A stretch of DNA of 64,000 bases from Aquilaria yunnanensis (GCA_039654915.1 CM077594.1:106468893-106532892); one strand, 5' to 3'; shown: positions 11,262 through 23,859, counted from the first letter of the stretch. Numbers and translations are program-made. Notes: generated by a model from the sequence alone, not told the origin.

Positions 11262-13059
11262 CCACCGAGGTCCCTTCTTACATGTGCTTGCCGCACGTAT
11301 CGCATCGGATGCTCACTGTCGGCCGGGACACTAGTTCGCAGATCGTCCTCGTTTTCGCTTCTCTCGGAGCTCGCACCCTCGCTGGATTAATTAGAGTTCT
11401 TGCACTTGCACCCGGATTAATCAGGGCAGCGGCCGCCGAATTTGGTTTTCGTCGATTCTTTTTGTGATTGTTATTAATATGACGCGAACCTATATATGAT
11501 TAGATAGTATAACTTCATAAGGACTCCTAAATTTGGCCCACTTCGACTTCCAGTTGGAATTGGATTCTCGTTCCTGTCTTAATTGCTTTTAACTTCCAAC
11601 TTAACAATGGAATTAAGTCCCTTTATTAGTCTATATCTATATATATCTATATATATATGATTCAGTTAAAAAAGTTTAAACCACTATTACACATAATTCA
11701 CGAGAAAAAAAAAATCCTGTACTCATTATTATTTGTTTAAAATATTTCACCACGAAGATTAAAAAAGAAGAAAAATATTTATTATTCTTGTATCATTTTA
11801 CTTTTCCACTTATATTACAATAATATGAAAAAAAATAATTATTAAAATGATAGCTTTTTGTTAGAGTATTATAGAAAAATGACTTGCAATAAACTGTGTA
11901 AAAAGTTTGGGTCAGATAAAATATTATTTACATGACAAATGTAGTAGACAACCTAGCTTCTTTTTTCTTTTCTTTCTTTTCTTTTTGAATGAATTATATT
12001 GAAGTCTTTAAGTGTATTCTCTAGAGTTTTTTTTAGCCAAGAGAATCGATATTAAATTATGAACTGAAAAAATTGGAAGAGAGAATTAAAGATTAGATTT
12101 TATTTTATTCTTCTTTTACTGGTTTTGGATGATGTAACTTTTGGGTCTAAGGCTTGTATCGTTTATGGTGTTAGTAGGTGTGTTTATATTGTAATTAAGG
12201 ACAATGTAGTTTTAGTTTGGATTTAGGTTCTAGAGGAAGGTATTTCTCTTTGTTTACCAGGGTTTGTTGGGGTGGCTTGTTCCAGTTTTTTTCTAGGTCT
12301 AAGTGTTTTTTTTACTATATTTTTAATATTAACATATTTTCATTTGCCACTAAAAAAAAAAGGAAATGGGTTTAAGAAGAATCTTATTAATAGATATTAA
12401 ACCTAGACCTCACCCACCCTAGCTAAGCTTGTCTTTTGATTGTAGAGAGGAGAAACCTTTTGTATAAGTTAGAATTTAAACTCTAACCAATCAAAAAAAA
12501 TGTTGGGTATCATGCTAATTAGTCAACAGATCATTATGACTCTCTATTAGAGATTTTGAGTATAAGGTCACGTAATGTGAAAGTATTTAAATTTTTTAGT
12601 ATACTCCAATAATTTCACATTACATTACCTTATGTATGTATAGTTCACTGTTTGTGAAATATTCTATAAGTTTAGCATATTTTGAATACTATTGATTTTG
12701 ATCTACATACAACCGAATTCTCAATTTTCCACACCTAATTAAGGGAAATGATGAATAAATGGAAATAAGTAGCACGCCTACATAAATACATATGCATATC
12801 CTAACCGCACATGATATTAGTCTTATCTTCCTATCTCATTCAGAAGAGATAATAAAAAAAACAATAAGAACATATATATACTCTTGCTGTTAAAGTTTGT
12901 GGTTTTAATATATTAGTATAAGATACAAAAATTTCAAATAATCGCTTCGGATTAATCCTACTCATCACATCATGTAAAAACGAAAACGAAAAGATGAAGA
13001 AAAACTAAGCCTTAAATAGCACTATAAACTGACATTAGTCGAATCAAATGGAAATTGAC
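11262..13059. other. Intergenic DNA; short GC-rich patch then AT-rich
   Basis: The first 200 bp (11262-11460) is clearly richer in G+C than its surroundings but shows no recognisable domain in either strand. It continues the DNA that the retrotransposon interrupted. From 11470 on the sequence is AT-rich with poly-A/T runs and no coding signal. Confidence 0.45.
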
Positions 13060-13310
13060 CAAGTTTATTTATTAACAAAGTCAATAACTGTCCCAAGTTG
13101 TTGCATAATTTCAGTTTTTTAATTTAAGTTTGGCTTAAATTTATTTATATAATATTTGCTAAAAGTTTTCAGAAATTATATATAGTATATAATTTCTGAA
13201 ATTTTTTAAAAAATATTAGTATAAATAAATTTAAATCAAACTTAAATAAAAAAATTGAATTATGATACAAATTAAAGAACTTGGGATGAAGTCAGTAATA
13301 ATTAAGAAAC
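13060..13310. repeat. Palindromic foldback MITE
   Basis: The sequence folds back on itself around position 13178-13180. TCAGAAATTATATA is followed closely by its inverted copy, and the arms continue outward through TTTAAGTTTGGCTTAAATTTA and the CCCAAGTT stretches to both ends. It lies about 180 bp beyond the 3' end of the LBD gene. No protein is encoded. Confidence 0.65.
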
Positions 13311-13489
13311 CCTAAGTATGTATATATAGGTCCTGTCTCCTAATTATATATTTGCACATGCATATTATAGATTTAACCATACAATTAAGATCTAATTAAG
13401 TTCAATTCATGAGTAATACTGAAACACGCACACATATATATGCCAATTGTGGATCAGAATACGTCTGCAAGTAAAGACTGATTAATTAA

Positions 13490-13996
13490 TCAGATGCTTC
13501 CTTCCCCTCTCTCATGACCACCACTAGTCCAATTATTGTACTGAGAAGGGTAGTTATAATTAGTATAAGGTGAGGAAGTCTGACCGAAGCCATCTCCGCC
13601 GTGTGCCGCCGCCCCCTTCCTCCCGAACTGTCCAGCCGCTGGCATTTCGTTGCACGCATAGCGAATGAGGTCGGCGTTGGTGGCATCCAACTCTCTCTGG
13701 AGTCTCATGACCTGTCGTTGGAGCACGGAGATGGCTCCAACACAGCCGTAGACGGGGTCCTTCATGCGGGCCTCAGCCTCGTAGGCCAGAGAGTTGACGG
13801 CGTCTTCTCTCTGATGGGGGAGGACCTCGTGGAGGAGCTTGCTGACGTTGCTGGCGCCGAAGATCTTGTGGACGTTGGCGAATTTCTGGGGCTCCTCCGG
13901 TGGGAAATAAGGCGCGAAAATGCAGTCCGGGAGGCATTTTCTGCGCAGGAACTTGCAGGCCGCACAAGGCGAATTGGAGTAACTTGAAGAAGACAT
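13490..13996 (-). CDS. LOB-domain (LBD/ASL) class I transcription factor
   Basis: A 168-residue protein in one exon. It acts in the nucleus as a plant-specific DNA-binding regulator of lateral organ development. All class I hallmarks are visible. The zinc-finger-like C-block CAACKFLRRKCLPDC (CX2CX6CX3C) is at residues 11-25. The GAS block starts at FANVHKIFGASNVSK and includes DPVYGCVGAI. The coiled coil LX6LX3LX6L is in LQRQVMRLQRELDATNADL. The C-terminus after about residue 115 is a variable Gly/Asn/Tyr-rich tail, as usual. The sequence most resembles the LOB/LBD25-type clade; the exact orthologue is inferred from memory. The start codon is the first ATG ahead of a typical MSSSSYSNSPC lead. 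The CDS is clearly more GC-rich than its AT-rich surroundings. An intron in the 5' UTR is possible but not resolved. Confidence 0.95.
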   Translation of the reverse strand: MSSSSYSNSPCAACKFLRRKCLPDCIFAPYFPPEEPQKFANVHKIFGASNVSKLLHEVLPHQREDAVNSLAYEAEARMKDPVYGCVGAISVLQRQVMRLQRELDATNADLIRYACNEMPAAGQFGRKGAAAHGGDGFGQTSSPYTNYNYPSQYNNWTSGGHERGEGSI

Positions 13997-15100
13997 GGAT
14001 CTCCCTTAGCAAGCTAGCTAATTATGACCTGATCATTTTGCAGCAACATCGTGTCAAGTTAATTAATTAATCATATATATATATATATGGAACAGGTCAT
14101 TAATTTGTTTGTTCTACGTACCTCACCCATCGAATTATTAAACTATATATATATTAATTCTGTGCTTGTGGTTACCGAAACATTATTTCAAAATTTGATA
14201 TATATATCGATCCGTATGGTAAAGTTGATAAGTATATTAACAAACTAAAAACACATATAAAAACATCATTGCTCATTCTTTATGTTAATTTCTGCATTGC
14301 AAAGATTCTTGTTAATTCCATTGCTTGCGTCTCTCTTTTCTTTATTTATTTTTTTTCTGCTACTGGTCAATTATATTGAGCTTGGATTTCTCAGGAACAA
14401 TTCAAACTAATCCGACACACTAGTTTTCTTTTTTCTTTTACCAACACCTACTTTTTTCCCCCTCGAATTAGTATGGTGTCCAAAGCAGCTTTCTCTGAAT
14501 TGAACCCGAAAGTCAAGAACAAAATTCAAACCCGGATCCGGGAAATTAAACACAGCACAGTTGCAATCCAGTCAATCAGCAGCACAAGATATATAATAGT
14601 CTTCAATTTTTCCAAACAAAACAGACCCTTATATATGTCCCAAAAGAACAAAATTAATAAAAAAAATCAAAAAAGAAAAAAGAAAACTAATGTGTGTGTG
14701 TGTGTGTGTAATATGCATAGAAATGAATAAATCCCTGTACCTGTTTTTTGCCCCTTGAGTTGATTCTTTCACGGTCTTCGGATGATTGTCCCCGGTGAAA
14801 AAGGAGAAAAGGAAAAAAGAAAGAGGACTATGCAGGAACAGAAGATATGAATCAACAAAATTCCCTTAATTTTGGACTTTATTATTGCCCGATGAGAAAC
14901 AAGTTGAAAGAACAAAACCCTAGGTAGCTATTGGCAGCAGCAGCAGAGAGAGAAAGAGAGAGAGAGGGAGAGAGAGACTTGCAGAAACAATGCCAAAAGG
15001 GAACAAGAAGGAAGAGAGAAATTAAAAAGAGAGGCAAAGAGCATTTCAGAGGAAAGCAAAAGAAAAAGGACTAATTAATGGAGTGGAGGGGGTGCAAAAG
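13997..15100 (-). promoter_or_regulatory. Upstream region / probable 5' UTR of the LBD gene with GA/CT microsatellite
   Basis: On the coding (minus) strand this lies directly upstream of the LBD start. It contains a CT-rich stretch (14941-14976, GAGAGA on the plus strand), a common feature of plant 5' UTRs and core promoters. A potential splice donor (AACAG/GTACAG, minus strand, near 14740) and potential acceptors just before the ATG would allow a 5' UTR intron. This is suggestive only. A (TG)n run occurs at 14693-14708. Confidence 0.4.
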
Positions 15101-16399
15101 AAATGAATATGACTCTACACACTTATAATAATTATATCAGCCACTGTTCATTAGCTGTTGGATCAACACAACAGTACCCAGGTTTTATAAACTATTAATC
15201 ACAATTTTAATTGGAAAGAAACAAACAAGAGAATCATTGAGCTGCTAATTTCCCGGAATATTAGCTACTTAGTCCCTTGATTTATTTATATATAGCATAA
15301 GTCTTATATATAGTTAATTGATTCTGATTACCGTGTGGGAAAAGAGAAACAAAATGGGCAAACAACAAATAAACATAGGAAGAATCTGAGATAAAATCTG
15401 CATATGTCATCTCCTTTGATTAATTTTGTTCAACTAAATATGCACGTGAAGGGAAGCCACAAAATCTTGCCATATATACATATATCTTAGTCAAATGTCA
15501 CATTAATTAACAAAAAAAATTAAACCCTCCCCGGACAAAAAATTAATTAACTATGATTATATTTAATTTGTCAACACAACTACCAATCAAACACAAGCCG
15601 AACTATTTATCCCAAATCCCTAGTAGGGTTGGTTTTATGGTATTCGAATCTTATTAGTTTTGTAATTATTTATGTGCCAAATCAATCACACGTTCGCGTT
15701 GCGGCCTTTTCCTATCCATTTCAATCTTTCAAATGTGCGCATGTGCATGCATTTCTTATAGATGTGATGGAATTAAAGTTTCAAATCAAATTGGGGGCCT
15801 GTTATAATATCATATCGCTAAAGTTTATGAAAATTGAAATGATGATATTCTATGTTATCCAATTAATGATAAATTGCACTAATATGTGTGAAGCTAAAAT
15901 TTAATCATGCCCAAATATGTCCCATGTATTATGATGTGGCATATCATGATTGATGAAGAGTTAAGTACATGACTACTTAAGCTTAACTATAGAAGCCCTT
16001 ACATACTGTTGGCCCAATTCGTTTTGCATTAATTTACTTAATTATATTCTAACATTGTTTTTATATAAAGAATTAATTTTTTTATAAAAAGTAAATTATG
16101 ATTATTAGTTTTTTCATTTTTAGGTGAGTGAAGTTAAAACTTAATAAAAAATACTCATTTTCATATAAAATATCTTTAAATTACGTATTAGTCTTCTTAA
16201 AGTGGAAATTTTCAATAAATTGATTGATTCGATGTGGTGCAGTGCGTGGCTTCCATGGACCAATTCTAGCTAATGATCTTTTGGAATTTCCTTTGTTTGA
16301 CTAAGTTCTTTCATTCTTGGGCTCTCTTTTTGCTATTTTCCTCTCTCGATGCAGTTTATGGCTGTTTATTTGGTACTGAAAGTTGTCTTATAGGATGAT
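15101..16399. other. AT-rich intergenic DNA, no gene seen
   Basis: No coding signal or recognisable element. This is the distal upstream side of the LBD gene. Confidence 0.45.
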
Positions 16400-16408
16400 C
16401 ATTAACAT

Positions 16409-17000
16409 TGAGTAAATTGCATAAATGATTCTTAATCATTAGTCATTATTTTTTTTTTAGACCCTAACCTATTGAATGTTTTGTTTTTGTCCTAAATCTC
16501 TTAAAATTGTTTTATTTTGGTCCCTCACTAAATGAAATTCATTAACTCATAATAATTGTCTGGCATAAAATTTTAAAATTCTAATTTAAATATTTGGTAA
16601 TTGTCTTCCAGTACATTTAAATAATTTAATATTTTTTTATAGCAAATAGACAATTTAAATTAATATTTTTTTCTTTCTGAATGGAATAAGTTCAATTTAC
16701 AAAGAGAGAAAAAAAGTGATTCATGAATTTTTCATTAAATATAAAAAATTATTATAAAGATTAAATTTATTGTAAGATAGTTACCAGATAGTTTAAATTA
16801 TGATCTAAAATGTTATTATCAGACAAATACTTTGAGTTAACAAATTTCATCAAATTGGGACCAAAATTAAACATTTTCAATAGATTTAGAACTAAAATAA
16901 AACATTTTAATAGGTTTAGGATTATAACAGAACATTTAATAGGTTAGAAATTAAAAGTAAACAATGATTAAAGGTTATGAACCATTCTTGAAATTTACTC
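16409..17000. mobile_element. Mutator-like foldback MITE, copy 1, 9-bp target duplication
   Basis: An element of about 590 bp that begins (T)GAGTAAATTGCATAAATG and ends with the inverted form CATTCTTGAAATTTACTC. The two halves are inverted copies for much of their length (paired stretches around CCTAACCTATTGAATGTT and AACATTTAATAGGTTAG). It is flanked by the perfect 9-bp direct repeat CATTAACAT at 16400-16408 and 17001-17009, the size made by Mutator-like transposases. The whole element is closely matched by 41224-41813. It has no coding capacity. Confidence 0.85.
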
Positions 17001-17009
17001 CATTAACAT

Positions 17010-18225
17010 CTATGGCAATGGATCAACAATGAGGGGCATCGTTTGGAGATCAATCAGTAAAGAGTATGGAGATTGGATTTGTGGTTCAATTTCTGATCAT
17101 ATAAAATACATTTAGAGGCTTTTTTATTATTTTTATTAGATTTTATGTCGGCATATCCACATTTAGGCATTATTAAGCTGCCTTTTATTTGGTTAATTAG
17201 ATTGTCTATTATTCATTTTAAGTATTTGGTCATTCTTTATATGAACTTCTTTTCTAATTATTTGTAAATTATCTATCCCATCATTAGTTGTAAGCTTTCA
17301 TTTAGCTAACTTTTGATTTTTTTTAATAGGAATGAAGTACCTTATATAAAAAATTTAATTAATTGATAATTTAAAGAAATAATCACTTTATATAAAAAAA
17401 ATTCATAATAATAATTAAAATTTTATGCAAATGGAGCTCCCTATCTCTCATCTCCTCTTCTTGCCACTGATCATCGCCGGTTACATAACTTTTCGGGCAG
17501 GGCCTGGGGTCAGTCCAAACCTTGCGGATTGATCTTTTGTTTAATCCCACCTATTATTTCTGATCAATTGCCCTTAATCCCCTGATCTGTCCCCTCCTTC
17601 CCTGCGGCACCTTTCCAACGAGGCAAGTCGGAGCACTGTCTAGCTCGTTTTGAGTCTTTGGTGTTTTTTTTTTTTTAATCATTTCTCTGTGTATTAATCC
17701 AAATTCTATACTTGGTTTTTGTGTTAGTCTAAGCTCTATGATTACTTTATGTATTCATCCAAGTTTGTGCTTGATTTCTGGTGGAGTGTTAATTTTTTTT
17801 TTTTTGGTTTCCAGGTTTTTTATCTATAAAATTTGTGAATGTGAAGATCGGATAAAACTGTTATTGGTAATTTTTTTTCCTAATACAATATCTTAGAGAC
17901 GACATTGTAAACGACATTACTTTGAGCCTAATATTGTCAACGTTGAACTTTAGATTTGTATTTTATTTTTCAGATGTCATATAAATTACAATTAATATGA
18001 AAACGATCTTTCTATTATAAAAATAAAGAAAGTGTAACCCACTTAAAATTGAGAACTACTTAATGACCAATTAACATGTTAGTTTGTAAATTTGGGTTTG
18101 GATCCTCTCCGATCCGATCAATGGACATCAATTCCCAAATGTTTAAAAAAAAAGTGAGGAGATTCGATGGAAATTGGGTCTCGGGAAACCACTAGAAACC
18201 CCCCTGAGGCCTAGTCGAACATTCG
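17010..18225. other. Intergenic DNA, no gene seen
   Basis: AT-rich. A short more GC-rich patch at 17440-17640 has no recognisable product. Confidence 0.4.
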
Positions 18226-18792
18226 CTTTCATCCCAACTGTTTAGAATACCTATACTTATCCCCTAAAAAGTTAATTTTGTCACTCAACGTAACAACAAA
18301 AAAAGAGGAAACACATGTTTTTGCCCTCCTAGCCTTCTTACATATAAACTTCTAACCCCAACTTCTATATCTAATGAGCTAGGCCTCATTCTCAAGTTGA
18401 CCCGTCCGCAACTTTTCTACTTTTTTTTTTTATCCACTAGACAAATGCCCGAGTCTTTTCTATATGTGAAACCCCTCAATTTCACTAATTGCTCCCAACT
18501 CACAATAGCACAACATAGAGAAGCATGGTGATATAATAGAACAATGACAAGAAGAGACACAACAACTCTCACTCTTGGACTAGAGCCAAGCTCATTAGCC
18601 CCAACCCTTTAAGTCAGATCAACATCATTCTCATCAACTCAGCTGGTTGTGTCCTTGCCATCAAGTATGTTGAATTGGGCACCTACCCTCCAAGTCAGGT
18701 TAAGGCCTTAGTGAGCAGTCATTTAGTGGCAGGTTTAATGCCTCATCTCCACCTTGTAGTTGATTCATGATGAAAATGGAGTCATTCAATAG

Positions 18793-19106
18793 AACATTAA
18801 CTAGAAGAATCTTCTAATTGCATCAGATTATGGGTCTATTAAGCTTGCAAACTTTCGATCAGCGATCAAAACTAAGAAAGTGTTGGGAAATTATCCAATT
18901 TTGCTACAAGGAAGCCCTTTATGAATGGCCCAATAGGTCATTTGCTAGGAATCTTACAGGCTGGCGAGCAACATCTAGTCGTTGGGATGCACCATCTATG
19001 AGATGGTCACTGGTAAGCCTTTCTGGGAGGATTATGTGTTCAAATCGCTTCAATAGATCACTTACTCGGACAAATTGTCGATATTCGCCTCTTGGTTGTC
19101 TGAACC
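18793..19106 (+). pseudogene. Captured protein-kinase domain fragment (MAPKKK-like)
   Basis: One frame, broken by stops, reads NIN-stop-KNLLIASDYGSIKLANF, then GSPL-stop-MAQ, then SLGCTIYEMVTGKPFWEDY and FKSLQ. These match eukaryotic kinase subdomains in order. The catalytic-loop end (K-N-L-L), the DFG region (here NFR), the activation segment ending in the APE motif (here decayed) and the helix-F segment D-x-W-S-L-G-C are all placed correctly. The layout is most like STE11/MAPKKK-type kinases; that assignment is inference. Stops fall where Trp, Glu or Gln are expected. The fragment lacks the ATP-binding lobe and cannot be functional. It sits inside the long-arm element at 18226-20666, which points to capture by the transposon. 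Confidence 0.75.
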
Positions 19107-19172
19107 CAGTTGCAATTTTCCTTTATAGGTGCTTTAGAAGCTTGAGCCCTGCCCCTCCTTCATTCATGGGTC

Positions 19173-20402
19173 TAGGAGGGATGACAATTAGGTGGATTGG
19201 GTTTGGGTCAAGTCATTCAGGTTCAGGTTTAGTCGGGTTAACATCAATTCGGGTTCAGGTCGGATTATTTGGGTTTGTGTTAATTTCGGCTTGAGTAGAT
19301 TTTGAGTTCGTGTTGTGTTCCTATCAATCTTATTCGAGTTCGGGTTTAATTCAGATCAGGTCAATTTCAGTCTTAGGTAACTTTAGGTCGGGTTATTTGA
19401 ATTTCGGGTTAGATTTGGGTCTAATCAGGTTATTGGTGCATAAGCTGGAATAATTGAATTAATTCAATTTTTTATTTAGATTTTGCTAAAATTTAAATTA
19501 AAGAATTTGATTTTTTATGCAAATATTTGAAAAGTTTAGAGACCCATGTTGCAATTTTTATGAGTAACTAAAATGAAATTTTCAAAATTTAGGTACTTCA
19601 TAACTAAAAAATTACTATGCATAAAAAATAATCTAAAAATTTTAATTTAACTAGATATAAATATATTAATATACAATTATTTTAACAAAAATATCTAATT
19701 CAAAACTTTGTAAATTCTATTCATGAAACTATAAACTTAAGAAGTTGTAGGATCAGATGTATTTAAATTATATTGTCACTTCAAGTTATAATTTTTTAGT
19801 AATTCAGAATCATTATTTAGGATAAAAATAGGAATTAATTTAGTTTACATACTAATTTGAAGTCCTAAAGGTCATTTGAGGTTAGTGTAAGCAAAATGGA
19901 AGAGTTTGGGTGTGAATTGAAGATTTTTAGAAAGTTCTAGGTAAAATTGAAAATTTTGAGGTAAATTTGTCAACTCTATAGAGTTTGAGGTAAATTTGGT
20001 AATTTTTAAGGCAAAATCTGATGATCTTATAAAGTCATTGGCTAATTCAATAAATCCTAAAAATTGGGTCTTGTTGAGTTTAGACTCGGGTCTTTTCAAG
20101 TTTAGACTAGCTCTTTTTGGGTTTGAGTCAAGTCAGTCTTGAGTTTGCGTCATTTTGGATTTAGGTCAATTCAGGTTCAGTCTAATTTGGGTTCAAGTTA
20201 AGCCTGGTTTGGGTATTTTGGGTTTGGGTCATTCAGATTTTAGGCTTTTTCATGTTTCACTTTAATTGGGTTCGGGTTCAATTTGGGTTGGGTACAACCG
20301 GGTTTAGTTTATTAATTTTTCTAGTCAAACCGGGTTAGATCGCGTTTAAGTTCAGGTGGGTTGATCTAAGTTTTCAAGTCGAGTCAAATTTTGTCACTCC
20401 TA
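19173..20402. mobile_element. Nested inverted-repeat unit with degenerate GGGTT(C/T)GGGT repeats (hAT-like ends)
   Basis: The left end TAGGAGGGATGACAATTAGG is mirrored by the right end, whose reverse complement is TAGGAGTGACAAAATTTGAC. Next to both ends lie strings of imperfect units such as GGGTTTGGGTC, TTCGGGTTCAGGTCGG and GGTTCAGTC (19195-19440, 20080-20385). The terminal sequence resembles that at 61569-62122. No clear 8-bp duplication is left. It has no coding content. Confidence 0.5.
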
Positions 20403-20699
20403 TGTCCAGTAATTGTCATTAAATCGAACACAAGCCCAACCTCTTGCTTCCAATGTATCAGTGAAAAGAGTACAAAACTGGGGGATGAGTCTTATTGACG
20501 ATGAAACCTAGCTCATTAGATACAAAAATTGGGGGAGGGGGAGTTTCCATAGAAGAAGACTAGGAGGGTAAAAACATGTAGTTCCTCTTTTTCTTGCATT
20601 ATGGTGAATGGTAGAGTTAAATTTTCAAAGAGATAAGTATAGCTATTCCTAATAGTGGGATCAAAGTGTAGGTTTTGGTAATTTTCTCAAAAATCTTAT

Positions 20700-23030
20700 A
20701 GCCCTAACTCCTTTGAGTCACTAGATTTTAAACTAGGAGTAGCTAGAAAGAATAATGATATTCTCCGATATAGACAAATATTCATTCATTCCTGACTTGA
20801 GCCAGAAATTAACTGTGTGTCTCTGATTTTGATAATTGAGCTGAACTATTGCCCAGGAAATTCTGCACCTTCACTGTTAACTTCCATTATTGGACTGAGT
20901 TCTGACTTTGTACAGAAATGACACTGCATATGTATATTTTTCTCAATCCTTTTCACTGTAGCTGGTTCAGGCTTAAGCTTGCTGAAATGTAAGGACCATT
21001 ACCTAATAGAAAACTATATGGCTTTGGGTCACTTTACTGGGTTACTTCTTTTGGTCCTAACCACACTTGCAGGTCCTTGCTTTATCTTGTAATTTGTAGT
21101 ATTATTTATTCCTACCTGGGTCACCACACATGACCCTTGACTAGTGACGACTTGCATGTGTGCTTCAAATTGCCTGCCCTGCCCTGCCCTGCCCAGCCCT
21201 CTGCTCCTGACCAGTTTTGAATTTGGGGACAAATGGTGCTGTGATACAGAGCAATCTTGGAAGCAACCTTTTCAGCACATAAAAGGAAAAGCCTACAGCT
21301 TGCTGCTCGCGTTTACATTTACCCTTCAAATACAGAAGGTTGTTGTTCATTGCCACTCAAAATAACCCATCATGTAATTACTAATTATCTTACACCAATT
21401 GTAGATAATCTTACCCTTGTTTGTCAGTATTTTAACTGTGGAATTTTTCAAATTTTTCTTTCGGGAGCTTCTTTCACAAAAGCATGATCAATCATCAACA
21501 AAAAATAAAAAGAGAATACCTTTTGGTAAATATTAAAAATATCCTTCCATTCATGGTTCTAAACCATAGGCAAATTAAGGTGCAAATCATGGACTTGGCT
21601 TCAGTGATTTGTTCAGCCACTAAATTCACATGAGGTACTCTTTGGAACAAATGCCCATTAACCTTCGGCACTTAATTAGCGGCAGGCTCATCAGTTTGTT
21701 GAAGCAGATATTAATGAATTATACAAGTTTCCTCGCCTTGTAGTAATCACATACGTATGAGGCTGTTCTAAACACCACCAACGGCGGCCCTAACCAAAAA
21801 AAAAAAAAAAAAAGGAAAGAAGGAAAAGTAAAAAACATGAGAATCTTAGGCATGGGAATTATGAGGGTTTGGATTGGACAATCAACTAATCGAATGTACA
21901 ATTGATTAGAAAATCTAGCTCTCTTTTTGTTATGGAATTGTGGATCTAACCAAACCAGATAGCCGAAAGTTCAGAAAAGGAATATGTGACGACAATCACA
22001 ATCCTGATATATATATATATATATATATATATAATTGGTCACTAAACTTTGAGTTAAGGTCATTTATAGGATATAGCTTGATCACTTCTTGATTTTTGTC
22101 AGTTACATCACTAAACTTTCACTATTTAATCACTGTCATGTTTGTTTGTTTTTTTCTCTCTCATGCATGTGTTAAAAATACTGGCGGAACATGGGCAGTT
22201 ATTATCTCGTTTGTCTCTTTGCAGTGAGTAATTCAACTCACAATTTGTTTATCTCTCTCATTAAACCATCATGAGATTTTATGCTATGGGACAAATTAAT
22301 AATTGATGAGAGTACCATGTTATTTACCTCCGAGAGAAGGAAAAAAAAAAAAAGAGAAGAATATAGGATACGAGTAATTCCGTTACAAAACTATTCAAAT
22401 TCGGTTATGTAATTGAAAATTTAAAATTGTTTGAAGTCCAAATGAAATCGATTTAAAGTTTGGTGACCCATACTGTAGTTTTGTCGCCAGTGTCGTTCTA
22501 AAGGTTGGTATATGAAGCGAAGGTACTTGACTTGAGTTGAAAAAAGTCACGCAATAATGATTCATGAATCTACTTTTCTTTTTGTTTTTGTTTTTTTTAA
22601 TCTTTGTTATGTTTTTATTTTTTGGCCGCGTGCATAGACTACAGTATCTGTATACAACGAGTGGGAATTATTGGCCACCATCATAACATATTTATGTGTC
22701 AATCTAATGGGGAGCTCTAAGTCCTCTGTAATCTTTAGAAGTCCCCAGATGAATTCGCGGTGCGTTGTTGTGACAATTCATTGTTTAGGGACTGAATTGT
22801 GAAAAAACAATATTTGTAGGTCAGGAGCATAAAGATTTACAAATTGAGAGGCCAATTGCCATATAAAAAGTTTAATGATAAAAAAATTAAAGCTTGATAT
22901 TTTATGGACATATTTCAGAGTCATACCATTTAAAAGTTGTCATTCTATCTAAGAATAATTTTTGGTTTTATAAAACAACTTAATTTTTTATAAAATAATT
23001 AGAGTTTCAAAGTGCTTTATTTAAATTTTT
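20700..23030. other. Intergenic DNA, no gene seen; contains (AT)n at about 22006-22033
   Basis: About 20800-21500 has slightly more balanced base composition and a short CTGCC tandem (21174-21195) but no extended coding frame. From 21700 it is AT-rich with a (AT)13-14 run. No domain was recognised. Confidence 0.4.
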
Positions 23031-23035
23031 TAACA

Positions 23036-23272
23036 ATCCCTTCGTTTCAAAAAGGTTGGTCCTTTTACCTTTTTTTTATTAAATTTGACCTAAATATATT
23101 CATATCAATTTGTATTATAAAAAATTATTAAAAAATATATTTATGAACTAGAGTTTTCAAGATACTATTTTAATATAAAAATTTTATATTTATATAAGAA
23201 ATTTTGAAAGAAAGAAAATCATGAATTAATTATTATGAATAGAAAAAAAAGATAAGCTTTGCGAGACGGGGG
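23036..23272. mobile_element. Degenerate Stowaway-like MITE
   Basis: The left end CCCTTCGTTTCAAAAAGGTTGG resembles the Stowaway end CTCCCTCCGTTTC. The right end, reverse complemented, reads CCCCCGTCTCGCAAAGCTTATC. The AT-rich middle and the size of about 237 bp fit the family. The TA duplication is not preserved. Confidence 0.45.
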
Positions 23273-23389
23273 CAATACTATTTTAGCAGTTACTAAATAA
23301 TTTAAATTATTAAATTCTCATTTTATAAATGTAATGTAGTGCTGTTGGACCAGGGCGTTCGAGGTGAGATTTGGTCAAGCTAAACCTGC

Positions 23390-23854
23390 CTAGTAAGGGT
23401 GCTTATTAAATTTTTTTGGTTTTAACTGAAACCGAATTTACTAATAATTGAATAGACCGAATTTGAAATAATCAAATTATATACATACATATTTCAAACT
23501 TCAAATATTTATCACATATTTCAATCTAAACACACATTCTAATCACATGACAAGTATCTATAATTCATTCCAAATCTAAACATCACATACATAGACATAA
23601 CAAACATTCATCACATACATAATCATTTCTAAATCTCAAAAATAAATATTAATAAAATAAAAATTATGTTATTTCAGTTAACTGAATTTTAGTTGGAATA
23701 AACTGAAAACTAAACTGAATTTCTATATCGATTTTCGGTTATAACCAACATTATTTCTAAAATTGATAACCAAAAACTAAAAAAAAAATCAATTATTTAA
23801 CTATTTCGGATATAACCAAAATTTTGGTACTTCCTGCCGCCCAGCCCTTATCAA
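23390..23854. mobile_element. Candidate hAT-like MITE
   Basis: The left end TAAGGGTGCTTATT and the reverse complement of the right end TAAGGGCTGGGCGG are related. Next to them are AACCGAAT/CGGTTATAACC-type sequences on opposite strands. Identity is limited and no 8-bp duplication was found. Confidence 0.3.
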
Positions 23855-23859
23855 CCCTA

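Larger units (their letters stand above)
18226..20666. mobile_element. Pack-MULE-like element with long terminal inverted repeats
   Basis: The left arm (about 18226-18410) and the reverse complement of the right arm (about 20480-20666) align through landmarks such as TTTCATCCCA/TTTGATCCCA, ACCTATACTTATC/AGCTATACTTATC, CATGTTTTTGCCCTCCTAG/CATGTTTTTACCCTCCTAG and TATCTAATGAGCTAGG. This gives arms of nearly 190 bp. No target duplication was found, so the exact ends are approximate. Inside are a protein-kinase gene fragment (18793-19106) and a second inverted-repeat unit with GGGTT-rich DNA (19173-20402). Long arms around a host gene fragment, without transposase, fit a Pack-MULE. Confidence 0.7.

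Noticed and set aside
13601..13987. 128-codon plus-strand open frame opposite the LBD gene
   Set aside because: It is the GC-rich antisense shadow of a clearly conserved protein on the minus strand.
18818..19294. 158-codon plus-strand open frame
   Set aside because: The kinase homology runs in another frame; this frame is an accidental opening over the captured fragment and the GGGTT repeats.
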